Below are positions 15,481 to 22,888 of a DNA stretch of 64,000 bases, piece after piece. Made by a program: the position numbers and the translations under genes. Origin of the DNA: CADEDH01 sp039201605 (lineage in GTDB: Bacteria; Actinomycetota; Acidimicrobiia; Acidimicrobiales; SZUA-35); assembly GCA_039201605.1 (NCBI GenBank), contig JBCCRO010000009.1, forward strand, positions 1-64,000, read 5' to 3'. The notes under the pieces are model-generated. The model was not told the DNA's origin. It saw nothing but the letters and a program-made list of their open reading frames with translations, and ran no database searches. Every line of letters begins with the position of its first letter. The first letter of the stretch is position 1.

Positions 15481-18090
15481 TCAGCTGCTTGCTTGACGCC
15501 CGAGCATGTCTGCGAGTGCAGCGTCGAGAGACGGGATCCGGCCTGCCTGGTCGATCGCAAGACCCGCCAGCAACTCTGTCTCAGCCTCAGAGAACTCGGT
15601 ATCCGGCCTAGAGCCGGCAAGTGACACCAGTGTCGCCAGATCCCAGTCGCGTAGGCGCCTAGCCCTCGTACTCTGCTCCTTCAACCGGTCAAAGATCGCC
15701 GTCCTGGTCCGGTCCCAACTGCCAAGTGTGTCCTCGGAGTCAAAAATGTCCCCTCCCTGATCACCAAAGTAGACGAGCTGAATCGCGCGATTTTTCGCAG
15801 AGTCTTGCTCGTCCTCCACTAGCTGAGAAACGAAGTCCAAGTTGATGTCATCGCGACCATGAAGTATCGATCCGAGGGCCGCCGCCCTCCTCAATACGAA
15901 GGCGGTCTCGCCGAAATAGCCCTCAACGAGGATCTCTGGGCACTCCGGAAGCTCCAGACGACCTGCGTAATAGAGTAGGATCTCCCGCTTCTCGGACGCA
16001 TTCGACTCATCCGACAGCAGAAGCGAACCATAAGCATCCGCAAGAGAGTCCGACATTCGCAGCCGTTCGTCGACGTCGATAAGAGCGAATCCACTTCGCA
16101 CAAAGGAGTTGATGTCATCATTGAACGCCACATCTAACCAATCCCGCAGTGCATCGGGGCCGGCGGTAAGACTATCGATAGTCCTCTGCGCAACCAGAAA
16201 CTCACCGAAAGTTTCGTGGCGAAACCCACTACATTCGACGCCCGTTGGTCCGTCCTGCAGCCCAAGCAACTGTGTAAACGAGCTCTGAGTAAGCAGCTCT
16301 TCGGTGTCGAGCCCAGACCCGAGAAGCAGGTCGGATAGTAGAGCGGCGCTCCGCATACCAGCGAGGCGACGCCGGTAGATCTGGCGACCCAGAAACGCGT
16401 GACCGGCGACTACACTAGGCACCAATCGCTGGTTGCTCGTACCACGCCGCACTTCACGCTCAAGCCAAGCCCGATAAAACTCGTGGTACAACTCGTACTT
16501 GTTGGATGGAACTGTCCTTCCCTTCGTGTCGCCTGACACGAGGTAGATTGATAGAAACAGCAGCAGCGGGCTTGAGAGCAACTCGTTGTGAGCAAGCGTT
16601 CCTACTAGCCGTTCGATTCGAGCTCTCGCATCTGGGCTATCTTGACGCTGTGCAAAGCGCTCAACGTAGAGTCGCACCTCGCCATCACGCCAAGGCAACA
16701 TCTCGACAACTTCGCTCGCCTCGTCCTCGACGAACTGATTGAACAAGGTCGAGGACGTAACCAGGTGAGTACGGGCCGATACCCAAGCCCCACCATTCCA
16801 GCGGTCGAGGTTCTGCAGAGCCTTGGCTAGCCCAGAATCACCGAGCTCGTCGAGTCCATCGACAAGCACAACTTCACCATGCCCCCGGCCTCCGACGGGA
16901 AAGTCGAGTGCAACGAACTCGTCGGCACTCAGGTAGTGGACTGCACCAAGTTGATCGCCACCATTGACGAGTTCCATATACCTCATCCGCAATGCAGTGG
17001 ACTTACCGGAGCCAGCACCGCCGATAACGAGAGTCATCGCACCTGAGGACCTTTCGTTGAACTCAGATAGTGAGACGATCTCTGGATAGTGATGCCATCG
17101 CTTCACAGGCGGATCGATCACGAGATCGGGCCAGATCAGATCGAAGGTCGGACCAAGTGCATAGCCGGTGCCCAGAAGGGGCAGTGAGAGGACGTCAGAA
17201 GTCGGAATCTGAGGTTCGGGATTTCGACTCACATACTGAGACTCATCAAGCAAGCCCCGTATTGCATCCGGAAGAAGGGAGTATTCTGATCCGTATGAGA
17301 GGACAGTGAGATTCGGCTCCGATGAATGGAAATCACGGACCACCTCATACTCCGCCTCGCGAACCAGCCTGAAATGCTCATAGTCCCCTGGAACAACCTC
17401 GGACCTTAGATACGATAGCAGCCCATCAAAGTTCGGGTCATCAAAACCACCGCCGTAGCCCACGAACACAATCGACCTCAGATTCAAGACCGCTTTCAGC
17501 ATCTCTTGAATATGTGCTGCTTGGACGACCCGACCATAGGAGATCATGCCCAATACAATTGACTCTGGTTCAAGCCAGTGTCCATGCAAATGAGCCACCA
17601 TTGCGGGGACCGGGTCGCGGAGAAGTCTTTGGAACCCGGCCGGATTAAGCCAGGTTGTCGACTGCAAGCCTAGGGCGCGCTCAAGCAATCCGTCATAGTT
17701 GGTGGTCAGAATCGGAAGACCAACTTCCCGCAAGGCTTCAGGAAGGCTGTCGTCAACTACCTCGAGGTCTCCGAAAGCGTCCTTAAGCCAACGGCGAAAC
17801 ACAGGCTCACCAGAAGCCGTGAGAGCACGATGCACTTTGTCTGCCGCAGACAATAGGTCGCCCGCGCCGATGTCGGCTGCGAGACGTTCAAGCGCACTAT
17901 CACCGAGCAGGCGCACATCGTTCTCAGAGCACCAGTCCAGCGTCCAAGCCAAGAGTCCGGCCCAGCTCGCCCGCTGGTCGCCGCCGGTAACGGCCACCGA
18001 GGCTCCAGCTCCTACAACGAAGACAGCATCGCGCTGCTCTACGCGCTCAGCAAGCCGGCGCCACCCTCCTATCGGAGTCTCTCCCTCCAC
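15481..18090 (-). CDS. SIR2-STAND (NACHT-like) ATPase, putative NAD+-depleting immune sensor
   Basis: 869 aa. N-terminal SIR2 domain: FVVGAGAS (24-31), ILTTNYD (127-133, catalytic Asn131), AHLHGHW (166-172, likely catalytic His169) and FVGYGGG (209-215). STAND/NACHT ATPase: Walker A GGAGSGKST (357-365) and Walker B VVLVDGLDEL (407-416), with the NACHT-type FRHETFGEFLVAQ motif further on. The rest (about 650-869) is helical and probably the sensor. SIR2-STAND proteins such as Avs5 sense phage proteins and degrade NAD+. It is the third gene of a leftward operon, 21 bases after the HD-like gene. GTG start with a weak ribosome site, so coupling may drive its translation. Confidence 0.88.
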   Translation of the reverse strand: MEGETPIGGWRRLAERVEQRDAVFVVGAGASVAVTGGDQRASWAGLLAWTLDWCSENDVRLLGDSALERLAADIGAGDLLSAADKVHRALTASGEPVFRRWLKDAFGDLEVVDDSLPEALREVGLPILTTNYDGLLERALGLQSTTWLNPAGFQRLLRDPVPAMVAHLHGHWLEPESIVLGMISYGRVVQAAHIQEMLKAVLNLRSIVFVGYGGGFDDPNFDGLLSYLRSEVVPGDYEHFRLVREAEYEVVRDFHSSEPNLTVLSYGSEYSLLPDAIRGLLDESQYVSRNPEPQIPTSDVLSLPLLGTGYALGPTFDLIWPDLVIDPPVKRWHHYPEIVSLSEFNERSSGAMTLVIGGAGSGKSTALRMRYMELVNGGDQLGAVHYLSADEFVALDFPVGGRGHGEVVLVDGLDELGDSGLAKALQNLDRWNGGAWVSARTHLVTSSTLFNQFVEDEASEVVEMLPWRDGEVRLYVERFAQRQDSPDARARIERLVGTLAHNELLSSPLLLFLSIYLVSGDTKGRTVPSNKYELYHEFYRAWLEREVRRGTSNQRLVPSVVAGHAFLGRQIYRRRLAGMRSAALLSDLLLGSGLDTEELLTQSSFTQLLGLQDGPTGVECSGFRHETFGEFLVAQRTIDSLTAGPDALRDWLDVAFNDDINSFVRSGFALIDVDERLRMSDSLADAYGSLLLSDESNASEKREILLYYAGRLELPECPEILVEGYFGETAFVLRRAAALGSILHGRDDINLDFVSQLVEDEQDSAKNRAIQLVYFGDQGGDIFDSEDTLGSWDRTRTAIFDRLKEQSTRARRLRDWDLATLVSLAGSRPDTEFSEAETELLAGLAIDQAGRIPSLDAALADMLGRQASS

Positions 18091-18111
18091 AGTCGTTCTG
18101 AGCCAGAGCGC

Positions 18112-18729
18112 TCAGGCGCGCCGCCGGTACCCTATCTCCCAGTAGGGCTTGCCTGATGTATAGGACTCGATTCTGTCTCTAACCACTGCGCCTACCGCCT
18201 CTGCCGACTCGATTCCGTAGGAATCGTACTTGGCCGCGTCTCGGCGGTACTCGCTCATATCGCCGTTACTCTCCTTGGCGTACATGGCGGCAGCGAAGAT
18301 GATTTGCAGCTCCTCCGCTGCCTCAGCCAACCGTGCCTCGAGTGTCTTGCGCTCATGAAACTCGTGGAGAATTTCAGGCAAATCATCAGCAAGCCCATCA
18401 AGAACGTCAGCCGCAATTCTCTCCTCAGCATCATTCTTCGCCTCTTTGATGTAAGGAGCGGCACGGCGAGGGAGATCTGCAAGTCGAGTCTCTCCGACTT
18501 CGTGGAATAGCGCCATGAGAAGCACTTTTCCAATGTCTACCTCTTCGTCCATCTGCCTACTAAGCAAGTATGCGAAGATGGCAGTCTCGTAGCAATGAAT
18601 AGCTACCGTCTCTGCGTTCTCCACACCGGCAAGCAGCCAGCCTGTACGTGGAAGCTTGCTCAGACTGTGCAGCTCTGCCATGCATTCCGCTAGACGCTCA
18701 CCTAGCTCAGCACTACGGTCTGTACTCAC
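18112..18729 (-). CDS. HD-domain hydrolase (HDDC2/YfbR-like) with altered metal residues
   Basis: 205 aa. The opening LPRTGW...VENAETVAIHCYETAIFAYLL and the later ALFHEVGETRLADLP match the 5'-deoxynucleotidase-type HD family. His45 and His76 are kept, but the HD pair reads His76-Glu77, and the distal Asp position reads Glu (AAEELQIIFAAAMYA). Both metal Asp residues therefore seem replaced by Glu, which could retune or weaken catalysis. The GTG start has a strong GGAGG site. It sits 15 bases after the radical SAM gene and 21 bases before the SIR2-STAND gene. A nucleotide or modified-nucleotide hydrolase role in a defence operon is an inference. Confidence 0.8.
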   Translation of the reverse strand: MSTDRSAELGERLAECMAELHSLSKLPRTGWLLAGVENAETVAIHCYETAIFAYLLSRQMDEEVDIGKVLLMALFHEVGETRLADLPRRAAPYIKEAKNDAEERIAADVLDGLADDLPEILHEFHERKTLEARLAEAAEELQIIFAAAMYAKESNGDMSEYRRDAAKYDSYGIESAEAVGAVVRDRIESYTSGKPYWEIGYRRRA

Positions 18730-18744
18730 TCGAGACCTCCTGCC

Positions 18745-20448
18745 TCAGGGACCGCCTCTACGATAGCTCGTCGCCGATTCGACCGTGTCTCGAAGGACCG
18801 GTGGCAGGGCGTCAAGTTCTAGGCTCGCCACAGCGGCCAGGAACGAATCAGCGAGATCGCCTAATGCGAGTTCAGCCTGACGGTCGAACTCAGCGGCCAC
18901 GCGAGAGCCAGCGCCCAGTGAACCGAGGATCGCTTGCAGAAGATCTCGGCGATACTGCTGAAGCGCCTCCACGACGCCCTCATGACCGTCCCCAAGCAGG
19001 CTCCTCCCGTATCGAGTCATGTTTTTCACCGGGTATGCGATCGTGTAGGCGGCCCGCTGGTGCCGCTGGCTCGCTTCCACAAGCTCGGCCACAAGTGGGT
19101 CTCGATAGACCACGGGGTAGCTAAGGGTGTCCCGATTCAGATCACGCTCGTACAGCCGAGCCCCAGTGCGCCGCTCCTCATTCTCCAACAATCGCAAGTA
19201 GGACGAGCCCCTCTGGACTCGCAGCTCGGCAGTTAGCGAGGACACGTACGGGACGAGCTCATTGTCAGCAAGAAAGGAAGCGTTCTCGACTATCTCATCG
19301 GGGCTACACAGGGGATCGAACATGATCCATCCCAACTCAAGCGCGATGCCAGAATCGATGACTCTATGTGATGCTGCCGCTGCCTCGGTGGCGCTGTGTC
19401 CCTTCGCATAGCGGCGAAGCTGAGTCCTAGAGCCTGACTCGATCCCGAGGAACACTTTGCGAAGACCGAACTCGGCCAGCTGAGAAAGGAGCGCAGACTT
19501 GCGATCTCGCGAGTTGCGGTCGTCATCGCTGTCGAATATCGACCGGATCGTAGCGCTGACGTCGAAGGCGATACCCCGTTCTCGGAGAGCGGGGCCTATC
19601 ACCCCAACCATGTCTTCTACCGAGGACAAGCCACCGCCGAGGAAGTCCTCGTCGCTGAAAGTCAGTGCATCGACCCCGAGCTCTGCCAGTGAGTCCAAAT
19701 CTCGCAGGATCGAGTCGGCGTGTCTTCTGCGGTACTCACCAGAGTTCCCATCGACGTCAGTGAGTCCGCGCAGACAGAACGTGCAAACAGCCCAGGAACA
19801 TGCGCGACTGGACTCTGCGAAGATCTGGTAGCCACCTTGCGCAAACGGTCGGAGATGCCGTCGAGACGGACTCGCAATCTGATCCGGTTCGACAAGTTCT
19901 CGAGGGCCGTTATGAACTGAGCCATCGGCACTTACGAAGCTGAGATTGGGAACCATCGAGTAGTTCCCCGCCCCAACCAGTGCTTCCAACAGTCTTGGCA
20001 CAGCGACATCACCCTCGCCACGTACTACCATTGCCGACGGTTCAATCTGAAGAAGATCCTCAGACAGGTACGTTGCAAGAGCTCCCCCAAGGAGTAGTGC
20101 ACTGCCGGAACCAAGCTCCGCCCTCAGCTCAGACACCGATCGCTCAAAGACCGAGAACGTTCCGTAGTTGATTGCGAGCCCTAAGACGTGTGGCTGGGTA
20201 TCCCGGATAGACGAGACCACTTGGTCGACACGCTCACTCGCAGTCGCCACGAGATCGCACACCTCCACAGACTCGACCAATTCTGGTCCGAGCTGCTCAA
20301 TCGCACCGGCCACCACTGACAGCCCGTGGGTCTCGCCCACCGCCGGGTACTGGCCCGAGTACAGCCCGACGAGCAAAACCCGGAGTGGCCCCGATCCTCG
20401 AAGTTCACCAAAGACTGGTGAAGCCGCCCCAATCGACACATTGGCCAT
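18745..20448 (-). CDS. B12-binding-domain radical SAM enzyme
   Basis: 567 aa. The N-terminal 160 residues form a cobalamin-binding-like Rossmann fold (PLRVLLVGLY, VLGLAINYGTFS, LLLGGALATY, VVRGEGD). The radical SAM core has its cluster cysteines at 217, 222 and 225 (RACSWAVCTFC), i.e. CX4CX2C instead of the usual CX3CX2C, closer to the SRGCW...CTFC form seen in some RiPP-maturation enzymes. It continues with FSDEDFLG and FLGIESGS, typical barrel strands. No precursor peptide gene is seen nearby. It is the first gene of the operon with the HD-like and SIR2-STAND proteins and divergent from the membrane protein at 20519. Substrate unknown. Confidence 0.85.
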   Translation of the reverse strand: MANVSIGAASPVFGELRGSGPLRVLLVGLYSGQYPAVGETHGLSVVAGAIEQLGPELVESVEVCDLVATASERVDQVVSSIRDTQPHVLGLAINYGTFSVFERSVSELRAELGSGSALLLGGALATYLSEDLLQIEPSAMVVRGEGDVAVPRLLEALVGAGNYSMVPNLSFVSADGSVHNGPRELVEPDQIASPSRRHLRPFAQGGYQIFAESSRACSWAVCTFCLRGLTDVDGNSGEYRRRHADSILRDLDSLAELGVDALTFSDEDFLGGGLSSVEDMVGVIGPALRERGIAFDVSATIRSIFDSDDDRNSRDRKSALLSQLAEFGLRKVFLGIESGSRTQLRRYAKGHSATEAAAASHRVIDSGIALELGWIMFDPLCSPDEIVENASFLADNELVPYVSSLTAELRVQRGSSYLRLLENEERRTGARLYERDLNRDTLSYPVVYRDPLVAELVEASQRHQRAAYTIAYPVKNMTRYGRSLLGDGHEGVVEALQQYRRDLLQAILGSLGAGSRVAAEFDRQAELALGDLADSFLAAVASLELDALPPVLRDTVESATSYRRGGP

Positions 20449-20503
20449 ACGAGCACACTACAGTCACATACGCCCACAAGCATGTTTCGATACAGCTGCT
20501 ACC

Positions 20504-20510
20504 AGGAGGG
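20504..20510 (+). promoter_or_regulatory. Shine-Dalgarno site deciding a TTG start
   Basis: AGGAGGG ends eight bases before the TTG at 20519. The open frame upstream of this point is antisense to the radical SAM gene and not credible. Confidence 0.75.
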
Positions 20511-20518
20511 CGCCTAAG

Positions 20519-21124
20519 TTGAGGCCCGAGCAAGCGGACCTTCTGATAGCCGAGTACCAGAATGGCTATGAACTAGCTAACCACGTTGATGGGGTAAGAA
20601 ACGTACTTACCAGCTTCTACCTAACGGTGATCGGCGGCCTAGTCCTACTCGCCGGCAGGCTCCTAGACCCCACAGCATCAGTTACTGGACCAGTTAGCAA
20701 CGAGGTCGTGCTCTCAGCAATCGGCGGACTTGTACTGGTCGTGGGCTTGCTGATGACCGTAGTGGTGGCCCGACTTCGGCGAGTACAACTCGAGCGGTAC
20801 GTCATAGCCAACCGCATACTGGACGTAATGTTGCTGACCGAGGAGACAAGCGAAATTCAGCTTCGGTCCACGGTGCATTTCAGCAACAAGCGGCTGACGT
20901 TCGGGCAGTCAGCTCGGTACGGCGAGCTGCTCTCTGGTTCCTTCTGCTGGACGCTTCTCATCGTTATTCCCAACTCGCTAGTCGGTGGTGCGATCGCCGT
21001 CCTCATCGGCTACCACCTTGGCGCACACGCGCTTGGAAATGCGGTCTGGTCGGTAGGAGTTTCGTCCGCATGCCTGTTGCTACACGTCCAGGCTTACTTG
21101 GGACTTGCACGGTTCGACGGCTGA
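20519..21124 (+). CDS. Four-helix membrane protein divergent from the rSAM-HD-SIR2 operon
   Basis: 201 aa from TTG 20519, with a strong ribosome site. A helical cytoplasmic start (ADLLIAEYQNGYELANHVDGVRN) leads into two transmembrane helices (about 33-52 and 63-90), a soluble middle (about 91-140, with ERYVIANRILDVMLL), then two more helices (about 142-170 and 177-197). This two-plus-two layout recalls membrane effectors associated with bacterial conflict systems, such as the SLATT and related 2TM/4TM groups, but no family motif is recognised. It shares the divergent promoter region with the defence-like operon and is the last gene before attR, so it may be its membrane partner. Confidence 0.65.
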   Translation: MRPEQADLLIAEYQNGYELANHVDGVRNVLTSFYLTVIGGLVLLAGRLLDPTASVTGPVSNEVVLSAIGGLVLVVGLLMTVVVARLRRVQLERYVIANRILDVMLLTEETSEIQLRSTVHFSNKRLTFGQSARYGELLSGSFCWTLLIVIPNSLVGGAIAVLIGYHLGAHALGNAVWSVGVSSACLLLHVQAYLGLARFDG

Positions 21125-21279
21125 GTCTGTCCCAGGCGCAGGCAGCGCAGCGGAACCTTGCAGCGATTGCCGCAACGATTGCCAGGCTCCCCGCACACAC
21201 CGAGCACTCAGTGGCACGCAGGAGCGTCAAGGCACATTGATTTAGCGGCCCAGAGCATCCGCAAGCGCCCTTCCGCCCC

Positions 21280-21327
21280 CTTTGCAAGCAGGGGGTCACG
21301 GGTTCGAATCCCGTCAGCTCCACCAAG
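21280..21327 (+). repeat. attR, distal 48-bp direct repeat (tRNA-Ala 3' fragment)
   Basis: Identical to 42-89. No tRNA 5' half precedes it: the bases to its left do not form the acceptor and D arms. It is therefore the displaced original 3' end, not a second tRNA gene. The host chromosome resumes directly after it. Confidence 0.93.
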
Positions 21328-21421
21328 AAATGGCTGCGTTTCTCGGCTAGATCCCTCCGCATCTCCCCGATGGGACGCCTTGGCCCTCAGTCCTGAGCGA
21401 CCGGGCGCGGCGGACTGATCC

Positions 21422-22057
21422 TCAGCCGTAGGTGTCGGCTCGATGCATGCAGACGTGTTCGAAGTAGGCGTCGGTCGGGAACCCGAGGGTCTGGTCGCCA
21501 TTGAAGAGCGGCCCGAAGCGAGCCTGCTCCCACGGCACGTCGCCCAGCGCACGGTAGGACTCGGCTGCGTTGGTCAGCAAGCCCCGGTGCTCGGTCGGGG
21601 CGGTGGCGGCCACGCCGTCGATCGAGGCGGCCAACGCCGCCATGTCATCGGGGAACGACGGCCAGTCGCCCTGGGCCGGTGCCGCCAACATGATGCTGAG
21701 CGCGCTGCGCCACAGGTCCGACAGGGCGTCGCAGTAGGCGGGATCGAACGCCACCAACGGGGCCACATCCTCACCGACGAAGGCGGTTGCGGCGGCGGGC
21801 GCCTCGTAGACCCCCTGCGGTGACGGGTCGTCCTCATCCCCCTCGTCGAGCGCCTCCTCGGCGGCCAGATCGACCTCGACCTCGGCGGTGACCTCCGCCA
21901 TCACCGACCCTGCGACATCGACCAGAGCCATGGCAGTGGCGGCCCCGCCGAAGGCTAGGCGAAGCACCGCCACGGTGGCGCCCACACCGACACCGAAGCC
22001 GACGAGCAGTCGCAGGCCCCAGTTCGGGAAGTCGCCGTATTCGTCATGCGTGGCCAC
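21422..22057 (-). CDS. Hypothetical membrane-anchored protein next to attR
   Basis: First chromosomal gene right of the element. 211 aa with one or two hydrophobic segments (about 14-50), an acidic Glu/Asp-rich stretch (about 55-80), and a soluble C-terminal domain containing PAYCDALSDLWRSALSIML and a final Cys-His (EHVCMHRAD). No family recognised. It reads toward the tRNA-Ala site, so in the unoccupied chromosome it would end close to the tRNA gene. Confidence 0.6.
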   Translation of the reverse strand: MATHDEYGDFPNWGLRLLVGFGVGVGATVAVLRLAFGGAATAMALVDVAGSVMAEVTAEVEVDLAAEEALDEGDEDDPSPQGVYEAPAAATAFVGEDVAPLVAFDPAYCDALSDLWRSALSIMLAAPAQGDWPSFPDDMAALAASIDGVAATAPTEHRGLLTNAAESYRALGDVPWEQARFGPLFNGDQTLGFPTDAYFEHVCMHRADTYG

Positions 22058-22306
22058 CCCCGCTGTATCGGAGCAACCCCGTCGTCAATGAAGCGGTGAT
22101 CCGAGAAGCCGACGACAGCCCTCCATTCGTCTGGGAAAGTGGGCGGCACCTGTCTGGTTTTTCCGTACCGAGAGCGTCTGTATTGCTATGGCGTCACAGT
22201 CCCCGTCTCCCGACCGAATCGCCTACCCGTCGGCTGCAGCCGCCGATGGTGGGCATGGCCTCCCGGCAACCGCTCGATCTCACCGCAGGGAACAGGTGTC
22301 GACGTG

Positions 22307-22888
22307 GTGACACCCGACGATCCCGACAATGAGCAACCGAACGACTACGAGGTCGGCACCCTGCTCGCCCGCCTTCGAGCGCTCGCCTTCAACGTGGCGG
22401 AGAAGACCGGAGCGACGCGTCCGGATGACGTGGCCCAGGAGGTGATGATCGCCTACTGCTCCCAGAATCCACCTCCACACAAGCCCGAGGCCTGGATTCG
22501 TCACGTGGCCAGAAACCGAGCCATCTCCTTCTGGCGCTGGGAGAACGGACAGCCCCCACCGATCGCCATGACCGAGTCGCCCGACACCGCCGACCCCGAG
22601 GACACGGAACGCCGCTGCGTCCACCTCATCATGATCGATGAGCTCACGGCCTTGGCCCACGACATACTGTCCCCCCGCCAGCTCGACGCCTACCGGGCCC
22701 TCCTGAAATCGGAGGGGTACGTGGCCGATGCGGTCAAGCTGGTGGCCGACACGTACGACTGCAACGGCGAAACGGTCCGTAGTCACCTCAACCGAGCGAT
22801 CGCCAAGCTCCAACTCCGCGGTGCGTACCTGGCGGCAGGAGCTGACCCCGACCTACCCGGCTCGGACGACGAAGGAACACAGCGATGA
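22307..22888 (+). CDS. Sigma-70 family (ECF-like) RNA polymerase sigma factor
   Basis: About 193 aa from the GTG at 22307. An ATG at 22139 would add 56 residues with no protein character. Region 2 is visible as RPDDVAQEVMIAY and PEAWIRHVARNRAISFWRW; the C-terminal part (LSPRQLDAYRALL, then NGETVRSHLNRAIAKLQL) is the region 4 helix-turn-helix. Its stop overlaps the start of the SARP-type gene (ATGA), so the two are coupled and probably act in one regulatory step. No anti-sigma gene is adjacent. Confidence 0.8.
   Translation: MTPDDPDNEQPNDYEVGTLLARLRALAFNVAEKTGATRPDDVAQEVMIAYCSQNPPPHKPEAWIRHVARNRAISFWRWENGQPPPIAMTESPDTADPEDTERRCVHLIMIDELTALAHDILSPRQLDAYRALLKSEGYVADAVKLVADTYDCNGETVRSHLNRAIAKLQLRGAYLAAGADPDLPGSDDEGTQR

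Larger units (their letters stand above)
42..21327. mobile_element. AICE-like integrative element in tRNA-Ala, about 21.2 kb
   Basis: The boundaries are a perfect 48-bp direct repeat of the tRNA 3' half (42-89 and 21280-21327). Between them lie a tyrosine integrase, an excisionase, an HUH replication initiator, a TraB/FtsK-type translocase, a Pra-like activator and a GntR repressor, which is the known gene set of actinomycete integrative and conjugative elements (pSAM2 type). No relaxase or type IV secretion genes are seen. Cargo sits at both ends: 282-2500 on the left and about 13700-21124 on the right. The cargo is visibly less GC-rich and uses more A/T-ending codons than the backbone, suggesting separate acquisition. 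All backbone modules look intact, so the element may still be mobile. Confidence 0.92.

Noticed and set aside
21240..21325. Second tRNA-Ala gene
   Set aside because: Only the 3' half is present; the upstream bases do not form acceptor or D arms, so it is the attR copy.
42..21327. Relaxase or type IV secretion genes
   Set aside because: None found; the HUH protein is a replication initiator and the single FtsK-like ATPase is enough for TraB-type transfer.
21003..21362. Minus-strand open frame with a GFEPVTPCLQ-type peptide
   Set aside because: It is a reverse translation of the tRNA-Ala 3' fragment in attR, a well-known false protein, and overlaps the end of the membrane-protein gene.
22139..22306. 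N-terminal extension of the first sigma factor
   Set aside because: The added 56 residues are Trp/Arg/Pro-rich with no conserved pattern; the GTG at 22307 fits the family start better.
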